Origin: an uncultured Hyphomonas sp.
GTDB lineage: Bacteria; Pseudomonadota; Alphaproteobacteria; Caulobacterales; Hyphomonadaceae
DNA length: 64,000 bases
Assembly: GCF_963678875.1 (NCBI RefSeq)
Contig: NZ_OY787456.1
Span: 992,001-1,056,000 of the forward strand
Direction of reading: 5' to 3'
Shown: one piece after another, positions 25,944 to 36,015 of the stretch
Layout: each line of letters starts with the position of its first letter
Position numbering within the stretch: position 1 is the first letter of the stretch
The notes under the pieces: generated by a model
What the model was told of the DNA's origin: nothing
Seen by the model: only the letters and a program-made list of their open reading frames with translations
Database searches by the model: none
Translations under genes and position numbers: made by a program

Positions 25944-26528
25944 TCAGGCCGACAGGCTGGCCTTGCGGACCGGCGCGAAGCTCATCCGGTGGCAGGGAGC
26001 CGGGCCGAGGCGGGTCAGCGCTTCGGCATGGGCGGCCGTGCCATAGCCCTTGTGCCTGGCAAGGCCATAGCCGGGATGGGCCGCGTCCAGTTCCGCCATC
26101 AGCGCATCGCGCACTGTCTTTGCGAGGATGGAAGCAGCCGAGATGGCAGGCTCTTTCAGGTCACCCTTCACAATGGCGCGGGCCTCGCAGGCCAGGCCGC
26201 CGGGCAGGGCGTTGCCATCGATCAGCGCAAGGGCAGGCGCGTGCTGCAGGCCTTCCACCGACCGCCGCATGGCCAGGAAGGTGGCCTCGCGAATGTTCAG
26301 CCGGTCGATCTCCTCGACGCTGGCATGCGCGACACACCAGGCCAGCGCCCGCTCGCGGATCAGCGGGGCGAGGGCGTCGCGCTTTGCCTCCGACAGCTTC
26401 TTGGAATCGGTCAGGCCTTCGATGGGATTGGCCGGGTCGAGAATCACGGCCGCCGCTGTCACGGGGCCAGCCCACGGGCCGCGCCCGGCTTCATCCACGC
26501 CGCAAGTGAGGTTTCCGAACAGGTCCAT
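25944..26528 (-). CDS. rnhB: ribonuclease HII
   Basis: 194 residues. The active-site opening CGVDEAGRGPWAGPVTAAAVIL supplies the first Asp-Glu; ALIDGN and SAASILAKTVRDALM with the later Asp complete the metal site. RNase HII removes ribonucleotides and RNA from DNA duplexes. The start at 26528 was chosen by family alignment; the in-frame extension upstream would overlap TerC. Divergent from the TerC gene. Confidence 0.96.
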   Translation of the reverse strand: MDLFGNLTCGVDEAGRGPWAGPVTAAAVILDPANPIEGLTDSKKLSEAKRDALAPLIRERALAWCVAHASVEEIDRLNIREATFLAMRRSVEGLQHAPALALIDGNALPGGLACEARAIVKGDLKEPAISAASILAKTVRDALMAELDAAHPGYGLARHKGYGTAAHAEALTRLGPAPCHRMSFAPVRKASLSA

Positions 26529-26614
26529 GGTCCAAGCAGACCGCGAGTCGGGCTTGCGCTCCACCGCGCAGCGCGGTTCAACGGTGCGAACGGGGGCTAC
26601 GCAGGGGACACTCC

Positions 26615-27391
26615 ATGACCGAATTACTCGCTTCACCGGCCTTCTGGGGCAGCCTTGCCACCCTGACCTTCCTGGAAATCGTGCTGGGCATCGACAATCT
26701 GCTGTTCGTCTCCATCGCGACCGGCAAGCTGAAGGGCGATCAAAAGCAGACGGCCACCCGCATCGGCGTCTGGGGCGCCATGGTGCTGCGCATCGCGATG
26801 CTGGGCCTGATCTTCTGGATCCTGCAGCTCGACAAATCGCCCCTGTTCCACTTGCCGCACGCGCTCGCCGTGTTCGTGGCGAACGGCAGCACGGAAGTGA
26901 TGCACCATGTTGAAGAAGTGACCCTGAAGGACGTCATCCTGTTCGGCGGCGGCCTGTTCCTGCTGTGGAAAGGTACGCAGGAAATTCACTCGGCGGTCGA
27001 AGGCACCGGGCATGAAGAGACGACCGCACAGAGCAGCTTCACCAGTGTGGTGATCCAGCTGTTCGTCATCAACATCGTCTTCTCGCTCGACAGCGTGATC
27101 ACGGCCATCGGCATGACGACTCTGCTGCCTGTAATGATCGGCGCCGTCGTCCTGTCGACCTTCGTCATGGCCGTCGCCGCCACGCCCCTCGCAAGTTTCA
27201 TTGCGGACCACCCGACCACCAAGATGCTGGCGCTGGCCTTTATTCTTCTTGTTGGCGTGGCGCTTGTGGCCGACGGCCTCGGCTTCCATATTCCGAGGGG
27301 CTACCTCTACTTCGCCATCGCCTTCTCGCTGGCGGTGGAACTGTTGAACATTCAGGCGCGCAAGCATGCGCCAAAAGCTGGAGAACACTGA
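26615..27391 (+). CDS. TerC family membrane protein
   Basis: 258 residues with seven or so transmembrane helices. Conserved acidic residues within membrane helices, LEIVLGIDNLLFVSIATGKL and NIVFSLDSVITAIGMT, mark the TerC/Alx family, involved in metal (manganese) export or membrane-metal stress. The subgroup with a long loop SAVEGTGHEETTAQSS is the YegH/YkoY-like type without CBS domains. The downstream quinone oxidoreductase gene begins 1 base after its stop, suggesting an operon. Confidence 0.88.
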   Translation: MTELLASPAFWGSLATLTFLEIVLGIDNLLFVSIATGKLKGDQKQTATRIGVWGAMVLRIAMLGLIFWILQLDKSPLFHLPHALAVFVANGSTEVMHHVEEVTLKDVILFGGGLFLLWKGTQEIHSAVEGTGHEETTAQSSFTSVVIQLFVINIVFSLDSVITAIGMTTLLPVMIGAVVLSTFVMAVAATPLASFIADHPTTKMLALAFILLVGVALVADGLGFHIPRGYLYFAIAFSLAVELLNIQARKHAPKAGEH

Positions 27392-27392
27392 C

Positions 27393-28364
27393 ATGCACGA
27401 GCCTTACCGGATCATCATGAACGAAACCGGCGGCACGGACGTGCTGAAGGTGGAGCATTTCGAACCGCGCGCACCCGGCCCCGGCGAAGCGCTGGTGAAA
27501 CAGGCCGCCTCCGGCCTGAACTTCATCGACACTTACTACCGCACCGGGCTCTACCCGGTGAAACTGCCCTTCGTGCAGGGCTCCGAAGGGGCCGGCACGG
27601 TCGAGGCGGTCGGCGAGGGCGTGACCAATGTGAAGCCGGGCGACCGGGTCGCCTATCTCGGCGGCGGCACCTATGCGACGCATTTCACCGGCCCGGCCGC
27701 CCGCATGGTTGTCCTGCCGGATGGCATCTCGGAGGAAGAAGGCGCGGCCGTTCTCCTTAAAGGCCTGACCGCCTGGATGCTGTTGTTCGAGATCCGCCCC
27801 ATCACAGACCGGGACACGGTGCTGATCTGGGCGCCGGTCGGCGGTGTCGGCAGCGTGCTGACGCCATGGGCGGCCAGCCTCGGCGCTCGCGTGATTGCCG
27901 TCACCTCCTCTCCAGAAAAGGCAGAGAAGGCCGAAGAGCTTGGCGCCAGCGACACCATCGTCGGTTATGAGGATGTTGCGAAAAAGGTTCGTGAGCTGAC
28001 GGGCGGTGTCGGCGTTGATGTCTCGCTGGACAGTGTCGGCAAGCGCAGCTTTGACGCGTCGCTGTCCAGTCTGAAGAAGCGTGGCTGGATGATCTCCTAC
28101 GGTAACGCTTCGGGCGCAGCAGACCCGATGCCGCCGGGACGCCTCGCCGCGGGCGGATCGCTGATCCTGACCCGGCCGAGCCTGTTCAGCTTCATCGATA
28201 CGCCGGAAGATCTCGCCCGCGGCGCGCGTCACCTGTTCGCCGCCATGAAGACCGGCACGTTCGGTGCGGACATTGGCCAGCGCTTCTACATGAAGGAAGC
28301 CGGCAAGGCGCACGAAGCCCTCGAAAGCGGCAAGACCACCGGCGCCACGGTGCTGATGCCGTAA
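27393..28364 (+). CDS. NADPH:quinone oxidoreductase, zeta-crystallin type
   Basis: 323 residues of the zinc-independent medium-chain dehydrogenase family: RIIMNETGGTDVLKVEHFEP, GLNFIDTYYRTGLYPVKLPFVQGSEGAGTVEAVGEGV, and the NADPH motif WAPVGGVGSVLTPWAASLGARV. It lacks the structural-zinc cysteines, as expected for QOR1. It reduces quinones with NADPH by one electron in known homologues. Directly follows TerC. Confidence 0.93.
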   Translation: MHEPYRIIMNETGGTDVLKVEHFEPRAPGPGEALVKQAASGLNFIDTYYRTGLYPVKLPFVQGSEGAGTVEAVGEGVTNVKPGDRVAYLGGGTYATHFTGPAARMVVLPDGISEEEGAAVLLKGLTAWMLLFEIRPITDRDTVLIWAPVGGVGSVLTPWAASLGARVIAVTSSPEKAEKAEELGASDTIVGYEDVAKKVRELTGGVGVDVSLDSVGKRSFDASLSSLKKRGWMISYGNASGAADPMPPGRLAAGGSLILTRPSLFSFIDTPEDLARGARHLFAAMKTGTFGADIGQRFYMKEAGKAHEALESGKTTGATVLMP

Positions 28365-28366
28365 GG

Positions 28367-29173
28367 TCAGAGTCCAGACGTTCTGACCACTTTCCGGTCA
28401 TCGTCGATATGGATTTCCATGCCCGTACGCCGGCTGCCTGACAGCATGCGGCGGGTGAGGCGTTCATAGTGCTCGATGAAGCGGCGGACCCAGTCGCGCC
28501 GCTCGTCCGGCATCGGTTCGCCGCGCGCGGCCCATAATCCGGCTTCCTGCTGCAGGCGCCAGCCGAGGACGCAATCGAAGTCCGGCGGCACGATATGGCA
28601 GAAAGCATCCGCCTCATCCCAGTGGTCTGCATACGGCCCGGCAAGCGCCGCTTCCTGCTGGCGGCGCCAGTCACCTGTGCGGTCTTCGGCCTCGACCGGA
28701 TTCAGCGGGGAATCCATCGCCGCATTGGCATCCGGCAGCGCGCCCATCAGCCAGCCTTCGATCACGATGGTGGCGGGCTTTCCCCGGAAGCTGCGCCAGT
28801 TGGACACAGGCGCGCGGTCGTCCTTAAGCTTGTCGAATACCGGCAGCGGCGTCTCGCTTCCATCGGCCGCCGCGCGCAAGGCCGCGATGGTTTTCTCCAG
28901 CAGGACCAGGTCATGCGTGCCCGGCGGGCCGCGCGTCATGAACAGCGGGCTGATCCGGCGGGCCAGCTCCATGCGCTCGGCGTGGGTCAGGTAGAAGTCA
29001 TCGATGCTCATCCCGGCGACCGGTTGGGGGATCGTCTCTATCGCAGCGGCGAGCGCCGTCGATTTGCCCGACCCCTGCGGGCCGGACAGCATCAACAGCG
29101 GCACATGGCCATCCGGTGCGGCCGCAATCGCCCGTTCGATCCATGCGCGCACAGCGCTGGCAATCGTGTTCAC
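28367..29173 (-). CDS. P-loop kinase, D-glycerate 3-kinase-like
   Basis: 268 residues. Walker A LSGPQGSGKSTAL, the conserved SIDDFYLTHAERMELAR and LFMTRGPPGTHDLVLLE, and IVIEGWLMG are the hallmarks of the plant-type glycerate kinase (GLYK)/YggC family, which phosphorylates D-glycerate or is related to uridine kinases. No photorespiratory genes lie nearby. The GTG at 29173 is the likely start, with GGAAGGGGG just upstream; ATGs at 29215 and 29227 lack such a site. Convergent with the quinone oxidoreductase gene by 2 bases. Confidence 0.82.
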   Translation of the reverse strand: MNTIASAVRAWIERAIAAAPDGHVPLLMLSGPQGSGKSTALAAAIETIPQPVAGMSIDDFYLTHAERMELARRISPLFMTRGPPGTHDLVLLEKTIAALRAAADGSETPLPVFDKLKDDRAPVSNWRSFRGKPATIVIEGWLMGALPDANAAMDSPLNPVEAEDRTGDWRRQQEAALAGPYADHWDEADAFCHIVPPDFDCVLGWRLQQEAGLWAARGEPMPDERRDWVRRFIEHYERLTRRMLSGSRRTGMEIHIDDDRKVVRTSGL

Positions 29174-29324
29174 GGTGGGCCCCCTTCCGTCAGAACCTTC
29201 TGGTTCCGGCCTCATTGATTTTGGCATGGCGCCATCAGATCACCATGCTAAGGTTGATGAGAACCAATCTCAAAAAGAGCCTTCTGCGTGCGAGGTGCAT
29301 AGTCAAGGGCCGGGAGGACGAGGA

Positions 29325-30683
29325 ATGGCCAGCGGGAACACGAATCTGGAAACTGCCACAGCGCTGGACACGGCTGCGCTGGTTCGAAGCGGCAAGATCA
29401 GCGCGATGGAGGCCTGCGAGGCGGCGATCGAACGGATCGAGGCGAAGAACGGCCCGCTGAATGCCGTGGTCGTGAAAGACTATGACCGCGCACGGACCGC
29501 AGCAAAAGCCATTGATGAAAGCCGCACGGCCGACGATGCCCGTCCGCTGCTCGGCGTTCCCATGACGGTGAAAGAAGCCAATGACGTCGCCGGCCTGCCC
29601 ACGACCTGGGGCTTCGAAATGTTCGCAAACTTCCAGCCGCAGGAGGATGCCCCACCCATCGCCCGGCTGAAGGCCGCAGGTGCGGTGATCCTCGGCAAGA
29701 CGAATGTGCCGGTCGCGCTGGTCGACTGGCAGAGCGTGAACCCGGTCTATGGCCGTACGGTGAACCCCTATGACCACAGCCGCACGCCGGGTGGGTCGTC
29801 TGGCGGATCGGCTGCTGCGCTGGCGGCCGGCATGGTGCCGCTGGAGTTCGGGTCGGACATTGGCGGTTCGATCCGCTTCCCGGCGAATTTCTGCGGTGTC
29901 TGGGGCCACAAGCCGACCTATGGCATCGTGCCGCTGAAGGGGCACAACCCGCCGGGCACGGATGGTGTCGACGCCCCGCTCGCCGTCGTCGGTCCGATGG
30001 CGCGCAGTGCAGCCGACCTGTCCGCCGCGCTGGATGTCGTGGCCGGGCCGCTGAACGAAGGCTGGAAACTGGACCTGCCCGTAGCGCGGCATCAGACGCT
30101 GAAGGATTTCAGCGTCCTCGTATTGGGCGCCGATGACCTGCCGCCGGTGGATGAGGAAGTCTCCGCCCCGATCGAGGCGCTGGCCGGGGAACTTGAAAAG
30201 CTCGGCGTGCAGGTCCACCGCAAGATGCCGGGCCTGCCGGATTTCGCCAGCGTGCATCAGGACTACATGCGCCTTTTGATGACGGTCACAACGCGCGGCA
30301 CGCCGGACGCGCAGCCCATGGATGCGCATACCTATCTGAGCCTGCTCGATGCCCAGCTGAACCTGCAGCGCCAATGGGCCAGCATCTTCCGCGATATCGA
30401 TGTCGTCCTGTCACCCACTTTCAGCACGGCGGCGTTCCCGCACATCGACGAACCTGATTGGGGGAAGCGGACGCTGAACGTGAACGGGCAGGCTGAGCCA
30501 TACGCGTCCCAGCTGATGTGGGCCGGGCTGGCAACCTATCCCGGCCTGCCGTCGACGGCCGTACCGCTCGCGCGCACATCGGAGGGCCTGCCGACAGGCA
30601 TGCAGGTGGTTGGCAATCTCCATGAAGACCGCACGACACTGGCGTTCGCGGAAATGCTGCAGGATGAAGGACTCTCCGCCTGA
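29325..30683 (+). CDS. amidase signature family enzyme
   Basis: 452 residues. The Ser-cisSer-Lys triad is present: Lys in PMTVKEANDVAG (about residue 82), cis-Ser and nucleophile Ser in TPGGSSGGSAAALAAG and FGSDIGGSIRFPANFCGVWGHKPTYG. These enzymes hydrolyse carboxamides; the family includes GatA, but there is no gatB/gatC neighbour and the substrate cannot be read. The start at ATG 29325 has GGGAGGACGAGGA upstream and sits at the family N-terminus. No signal peptide. Confidence 0.92.
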   Translation: MASGNTNLETATALDTAALVRSGKISAMEACEAAIERIEAKNGPLNAVVVKDYDRARTAAKAIDESRTADDARPLLGVPMTVKEANDVAGLPTTWGFEMFANFQPQEDAPPIARLKAAGAVILGKTNVPVALVDWQSVNPVYGRTVNPYDHSRTPGGSSGGSAAALAAGMVPLEFGSDIGGSIRFPANFCGVWGHKPTYGIVPLKGHNPPGTDGVDAPLAVVGPMARSAADLSAALDVVAGPLNEGWKLDLPVARHQTLKDFSVLVLGADDLPPVDEEVSAPIEALAGELEKLGVQVHRKMPGLPDFASVHQDYMRLLMTVTTRGTPDAQPMDAHTYLSLLDAQLNLQRQWASIFRDIDVVLSPTFSTAAFPHIDEPDWGKRTLNVNGQAEPYASQLMWAGLATYPGLPSTAVPLARTSEGLPTGMQVVGNLHEDRTTLAFAEMLQDEGLSA

Positions 30684-30693
30684 TCCGGAGCGC

Positions 30694-31593
30694 TTAGTCT
30701 GTGAGCGGAAGGCCCAGCAACAGGGCCGGGTCGATGTAGAAATCGCCGCCGCGGCCGCTGGCCTGCGGATTGCGCCACTTCACGGCCCAGTGCAGGTGCG
30801 GGCCGGTGGTGCGGCCGGTATTGCCGGACTTGGCCAGCAATTCGCCGCGCTCCACCACGTCACCCGCTTCCACGTCCACTTCCGACAGGTGCATGAACAC
30901 CGAGACGAGGCCATGGCCATGGTCGAGGAAGACCGAGCCGCCTTCATAGTAAAGGTCCGGATCGGCGAGGATCACGGTCCCGGCGGCCGGGGCAATGATG
31001 GGCGTACCCACCGGCGCGGCCATGTCATAGCCGCGATGGACAGAGACGGATTCGCACGGCTCGCCGGTCACCTTGCTGACGCCGATATATTTCCGTGTCG
31101 GGCCGAAGGGCGAGGAGGCCGGCATGTCCGCCGGCTTGATGAAGCCCGTCAGCGCGCCGGGCCCGTCATTGAACGTGGCGAAGGCATCCTGCTTCTTCAC
31201 CCAGGAGCGGCCTGCATGCGCCTTCTGTTCTTCGCTGCGCGCATCGACCTTGTCGCAATCGAAGCCCTTGATCGTGCGGAAATCGTCATGGCGCTTTTCG
31301 ATGGCCAGGTCGCCGAAGGCGCCGCTGGCGGAAGACCAGCCAATGACCGATGGCGCGTCCGTGGCGATACCGAATTGGGCGCTGCCCGAGGCGTCTGCAG
31401 TCAGCTTCCTGCCCGCCACAGTAAATTCCGTGCCCGGTTCGCCCCGGCAGATGACGAGCCCGCCCTGTGTCAGCGCGCCGCTGCAGCTTTCCTCGATGGG
31501 CGCCGCCGAGACGGCCGTTTCCGCGCCAGCCATGGGGGCGGCGAGGCACACGCCTGTGCACATCACCACCATCAGGAGCATGTCACGCATCAT
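30694..31593 (-). CDS. M23 family (LytM-type) peptidase, secreted
   Basis: 299 residues. A signal peptide (MLLMVVMCTGVCLAAPMAGA) directs it to the periplasm. The N-terminal half (about 27-150) is of unknown type; the C-terminal LytM domain has the Zn ligands HRGYD (HxxxD), the HGHGLVSVFMHLSEVDV stretch and GPHLHWAVKW (HxH). It should cleave peptidoglycan cross-bridges or activate an amidase. All ligands look intact. It follows the DUF2093 gene by seven bases and faces the amidase gene. Confidence 0.93.
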   Translation of the reverse strand: MMRDMLLMVVMCTGVCLAAPMAGAETAVSAAPIEESCSGALTQGGLVICRGEPGTEFTVAGRKLTADASGSAQFGIATDAPSVIGWSSASGAFGDLAIEKRHDDFRTIKGFDCDKVDARSEEQKAHAGRSWVKKQDAFATFNDGPGALTGFIKPADMPASSPFGPTRKYIGVSKVTGEPCESVSVHRGYDMAAPVGTPIIAPAAGTVILADPDLYYEGGSVFLDHGHGLVSVFMHLSEVDVEAGDVVERGELLAKSGNTGRTTGPHLHWAVKWRNPQASGRGGDFYIDPALLLGLPLTD

Positions 31594-31600
31594 GCGTGCG

Positions 31601-31825
31601 TCAGTCCTTCGCCGGAACCATGCGGGACGAGGCAGCGTCTGCATCCCAATAGGCTTCCTGCCGGTCGACGCACCAGTAGCGCAGGGCCTGGATCGGGATT
31701 TTGCGGGCCGTGACAGCGCAGACGACATAATCGCCGGGGGCGATCACATCGATGTCGGCATCGAGATAGCGAAGGCGCGCTTCGCCGGCGGGCTGGCTGG
31801 ATCGTGTAAGCATGGGCAGGATCAT
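31601..31825 (-). CDS. DUF2093 domain protein
   Basis: 74 residues with the family core EARLRYLDADIDVIAPGDYVVCAVTARKIPIQALRYWCVDRQEAY, matching the DUF2093 pattern widespread in alphaproteobacteria. Function unknown; two Cys are present but no CxxC. The start could be 31825 or 31813; the first has weak AGG upstream. It is the first gene of a unit with the M23 peptidase and is divergent from recA. Confidence 0.85.
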   Translation of the reverse strand: MILPMLTRSSQPAGEARLRYLDADIDVIAPGDYVVCAVTARKIPIQALRYWCVDRQEAYWDADAASSRMVPAKD

Positions 31826-31865
31826 GCCTGAACGGGCGCAGAAAGAAAAGAGCAGGCCGCAGAAA

Positions 31866-31891
31866 GTTTCCGCTTTGTTCTGCGGAACAAA
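31866..31891. promoter_or_regulatory. candidate LexA (SOS) box and palindrome upstream of recA
   Basis: GTTT-N7-GTTC at 31866-31880 matches the alphaproteobacterial SOS consensus GTTC-N7-GTTC with one mismatch, in the correct place for recA. It overlaps a separate 18-bp inverted repeat, TTTGTTC-TGCG-GAACAAA (31874-31891). One of the two is probably the LexA site; which is not certain. Confidence 0.5.
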
Positions 31892-31969
31892 CATGGTACA
31901 TGACAATCATGAATGGCAACCGGGGGCCTTGCCAAAAACACCCCCATAGTGGACCAAAGGAGACGACTC

Positions 31970-33067
<1,098 letters not shown>

Positions 33068-33154
33068 TCGGGGCTGACCGGTCCCTCTCTCTCGCGTTTT
33101 CCCTGCAGAAAGCGTCCTCTCAGGGCCGGTTTCCACTCTCTCGTCCGGCAAACT

Positions 33155-33204
33155 GGCCCCTTTGTGGTGCGCCAATCTTGGCGTGCGGCAAAGGGGCCTT
33201 TATA
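33155..33204 (+). terminator. intrinsic terminator after recA
   Basis: GGCCCCTTTG (33155-33164) pairs with CAAAGGGGCC (33189-33198), enclosing a second small stem (CGCCA/TGGCG), then TTTAT. It separates recA from alaS, which then needs its own promoter within the remaining 70 bases. Confidence 0.8.
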
Positions 33205-33275
33205 TCGCGCGTAACGCCCCGGCGCCGGATTCGGCGTTTCGGGACAGATTTATACGCCGAGGACCCTGAGATCAT

Positions 33276-35918
33276 ATGACCAGCGTAAACCAGATCCGCG
33301 AAGCTTTTCTCGCCTATTTCGAGAAGCACGGGCACACCCGCCAGGCATCCGCGCCGCTGGTGCCGCAGAACGATCCGACCCTTCTGTTCGTCAATGCCGG
33401 CATGGTGCCGTTCAAGAATATCTTCACGGGCGCAGAGACGCCTGTGTCTCCGCGGGCAGTGACTTCGCAGAAATGCGTGCGCGCAGGCGGAAAGCACAAC
33501 GACCTCGACAATGTCGGCTATACGGCCCGCCACCACACCTTCTTCGAAATGCTGGGGAACTTTTCCTTCGGCGACTATTTCAAGGACGAGGCCATCGCCT
33601 TTGCCTGGGAAATGGTGACGAAGGAATTCGCGCTCGACCCGAAACGCCTGCTCGTCACGGTCTATTCCGAAGACGACGAGGCTGCTGCGATCTGGAAGAA
33701 AGTGGCTGGTTTTGACGATTCCAGGATCATCCGCATCTCCACGTCGGACAATTTCTGGTCCATGGGCGACACCGGCCCGTGCGGTCCGTGCTCCGAAATC
33801 TTCTATGATCACGGCGAAGACATTCCCGGCGGCCCTCCCGGCAGCCCGGACGAGGATGGCGACCGGTTCATCGAGATCTGGAACCTCGTCTTCATGCAGT
33901 TCAACCAGCTGGCTGGTGGCAAGCGGGAGAACCTGCCGAAACCGTCGATCGATACCGGCATGGGCCTGGAGCGGATTTCGGCTGTCCTGCAGCATGTCCA
34001 CAACAATTACGACATCGACCTGTTCCGTGGCCTGATCGAAGCCGAAGAAGAGACCTATGGCGCCAAGGCTGCGGGCGACAAGCTCGCCTCGTTCCGCGTG
34101 ATCGCGGATCACCTGCGCACCTCGGCCTTCCTGATTGCTGACGGCGTTCTGCCGTCGAACGAAGGGCGCGGATACGTCCTGCGCCGCATCATGCGCCGCG
34201 CCATGCGCCACGGCCACCTGCTGGGCGCGCGCGAACCGCTGATGCACAAGCTGACCCCGGCGCTGATTTCCGAAATGGGCGAAGCCTACCCGGAACTTGG
34301 CCGCGCCAGGGCTGCCATTGAAGCTGCGCTGGAGCAGGAAGAGGCCCGCTTCCAGCGTACGCTGGGCAACGGCCTGTCGCTGCTGGAGAAAGAGTCCGAG
34401 ACGCTCAAGACCGGCGAAGCCCTGCCGGGTGAGACAGCCTTCAAACTGTACGACACCTATGGCTTCCCGCTGGACCTGACGCAGGACATCCTGCGCGCCC
34501 GCGGCATGACCGTGGACGTGGACGGCTTCGACGCCGCCATGGAAGTGCAGCGCGAAGGCAGCCGTGCCGCGGGTTTTGCCTCCGGCGATCAGGCAACGGA
34601 TGAAATCTGGTTCCGCGTGCGCGACAAGGTCGGCGCTACGAAGTTCACCGGCTATGGCAACACGGAAGGCACCGGGAAACTGGTCGCCATTGCCGCCGGC
34701 GGCGCACTGGCCGACACGCTGTCGCCCGGCCCGGCAGAGCTGGTTTTCGACACGACGCCGTTCTACGCCGAATCCGGCGGCCAGGCCGGTGACCATGGCG
34801 AGATTGTCTTCGAGGGTGGCGCGCGCTTCATCGTGCGCGATGTCCAGAAGCGCGCTGGTGACGTCCACGTCCATATCGGCGAACTCGTGTCCGGTTCCAC
34901 AAAGACCGGCGCCACGGTGCAGATGCATGTCGATGCTGTCCGCCGCAAGGCGGTGATGGCGAACCACTCGGCAACGCACCTCATGCACGCCGCGCTCCGC
35001 AAGGTTCTGGGCGAGCATGTCACGCAGAAAGGCTCCCTGGTGGAGGCCGATCGCCTGCGCTTCGACTTCTCGCATGGCGGCCCGCTCAGCGCGGCCGAGA
35101 TTGAGGCGGTCGAGGATGAGGTCAACGCGCAGATCCGTGCGAACCTGCCGACGGGCGTCCAGGTGACGTCGCCAGAGCAAGCCATTGAAGCGGGCGCACT
35201 CGCCCTGTTCGGCGAAAAGTATGGCGACGAAGTCCGTGTGCTGTCGATGGGCACGGGCGAAGACCGCCGTTACTCGGTGGAACTTTGCGGCGGGACGCAT
35301 GTGGAGCGTGCCGGTGACATCGCCGTGTTCGTGATCACGTCGGAAAGCGGCGTTTCCGCTGGTGTGCGCCGGATCGAGGCCGCCACGGGCGCCGAGGCGC
35401 TGACCTGGCTGAAAGGCCGCGCCCAGATCGGTGCGGACATCGCCGACAGCCTGAAAGTGCCGCTCAAAGACCTGCCCAAACGTGTCGCCACGCTGGGCGA
35501 GGAAAAGCGCAACCTTGAGCGCGAGCTGGCGGAAGCGAAGCGCAAGCTCGCCATGGGCGGCGGTGGCGGCGGCGCGCCAGCCGGCCCGGAAGAGATCAAT
35601 GGCGTGAAGCTGCTCGCCCGCGTAGCGGAAGGTGTCGCCGGGAAAGACCTGCGCGCCCTCGTCGACGAGGCGAAGACGCAGATCGGTTCCGGCATCGTGG
35701 CCTTTGTCGGCGTCGCCGACGGCAAGGCCGGGGTCGCCGTGGGCGTCACCAAAGACCTGACGGACAAATTCTCCGCCGTCGATCTGGTCAAGGCGGCCTC
35801 CGAAGTCGTGGGCGGCAAGGGCGGCGGTGGCCGTCCCGACATGGCCATGGCAGGCGGACCGGATGCATCGAAAGCCGAAGAGGCCCTGAACGCTGTCCGC
35901 GCGATCCTGAAAGGCTGA
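33276..35918 (+). CDS. alaS: alanyl-tRNA synthetase
   Basis: 880 residues, full length. The class II aminoacylation domain opens with IREAFLAYFEKHGHTRQASAPLVP and has motif 2/3 regions GGKHNDLDNVGYTARHHTFFEMLGNFSFGDYF and GMGLERISAVLQ. The editing domain has NHSATHLMHAALRKVLG and ELCGGTHVERAGD (HxxxH and CxxxH zinc ligands). The C-terminal C-Ala domain starts after a Gly-rich linker (GGGGGGAPAG). It attaches alanine to tRNA-Ala and removes misacylated Ser and Gly. Confidence 0.99.
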   Translation: MTSVNQIREAFLAYFEKHGHTRQASAPLVPQNDPTLLFVNAGMVPFKNIFTGAETPVSPRAVTSQKCVRAGGKHNDLDNVGYTARHHTFFEMLGNFSFGDYFKDEAIAFAWEMVTKEFALDPKRLLVTVYSEDDEAAAIWKKVAGFDDSRIIRISTSDNFWSMGDTGPCGPCSEIFYDHGEDIPGGPPGSPDEDGDRFIEIWNLVFMQFNQLAGGKRENLPKPSIDTGMGLERISAVLQHVHNNYDIDLFRGLIEAEEETYGAKAAGDKLASFRVIADHLRTSAFLIADGVLPSNEGRGYVLRRIMRRAMRHGHLLGAREPLMHKLTPALISEMGEAYPELGRARAAIEAALEQEEARFQRTLGNGLSLLEKESETLKTGEALPGETAFKLYDTYGFPLDLTQDILRARGMTVDVDGFDAAMEVQREGSRAAGFASGDQATDEIWFRVRDKVGATKFTGYGNTEGTGKLVAIAAGGALADTLSPGPAELVFDTTPFYAESGGQAGDHGEIVFEGGARFIVRDVQKRAGDVHVHIGELVSGSTKTGATVQMHVDAVRRKAVMANHSATHLMHAALRKVLGEHVTQKGSLVEADRLRFDFSHGGPLSAAEIEAVEDEVNAQIRANLPTGVQVTSPEQAIEAGALALFGEKYGDEVRVLSMGTGEDRRYSVELCGGTHVERAGDIAVFVITSESGVSAGVRRIEAATGAEALTWLKGRAQIGADIADSLKVPLKDLPKRVATLGEEKRNLERELAEAKRKLAMGGGGGGAPAGPEEINGVKLLARVAEGVAGKDLRALVDEAKTQIGSGIVAFVGVADGKAGVAVGVTKDLTDKFSAVDLVKAASEVVGGKGGGGRPDMAMAGGPDASKAEEALNAVRAILKG

Positions 35919-35928
35919 TCAGGCGGCA

Positions 35929-35957
35929 TTGACGCGTGAACGGGCCGGGGCTATCCG
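35929..35957 (+). promoter_or_regulatory. predicted promoter of the trpS leader
   Basis: TTGACG (35929-35934), 17-bp spacer, TATCCG (35952-35957). Transcription would begin about 35963-35966, that is on or next to the A of the leader-peptide ATG at 35965, giving a leaderless message. An 8-bp inverted repeat (35941-35948 with 35955-35962) overlaps the spacer and -10. The -35 and spacing are good, the -10 is only partly conserved. Confidence 0.6.
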
Positions 35958-35964
35958 GCCCGTC

Positions 35965-36015
35965 ATGGTCAACCGTCCGCATCTTCCGGCTTTCATCTGG
36001 TGGCGCTCCTTCTAG
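35965..36015 (+). CDS. Trp leader peptide of trpS attenuator
   Basis: A 16-codon frame, MVNRPHLPAFIWWRSF, ends at TAG 36013-36015 and carries two adjacent Trp codons (TGG TGG, 35998-36003) just before its end. It is followed by alternative hairpins and a strong intrinsic terminator, and then by trpS. This is the classical layout of a ribosome-mediated attenuator: a ribosome short of charged tRNA-Trp stalls on the Trp codons and prevents terminator formation. No Shine-Dalgarno sequence is visible; the predicted promoter puts the transcript start at the AUG, like the leaderless trpL of Sinorhizobium. Function is inferred from layout. Confidence 0.85.
   Translation: MVNRPHLPAFIWWRSF

Noticed and set aside
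26529..26614. A possible manganese (yybP-ykoY) riboswitch before the TerC gene
   Set aside because: The 86-base gap is short and only a CTACGC-like fragment was noted; no full aptamer could be drawn.
29258..29272. TGAGAACCAATCTCA, a Fur-box-like inverted repeat before the amidase gene
   Set aside because: Only five-base arms match, the centre departs from known Fur sites, and neither neighbour is an iron gene.
33120..35300. A 726-codon open frame antisense to recA-alaS
   Set aside because: It mirrors the alaS codon pattern, a known artefact of high-GC genes; the sense strand is unmistakably AlaS.
35941..35962. Hairpin after alaS (CGGGCCGG/CCGGCCCG) as alaS terminator
   Set aside because: No T-run follows; it overlaps the predicted trpS leader promoter and may only affect that region.
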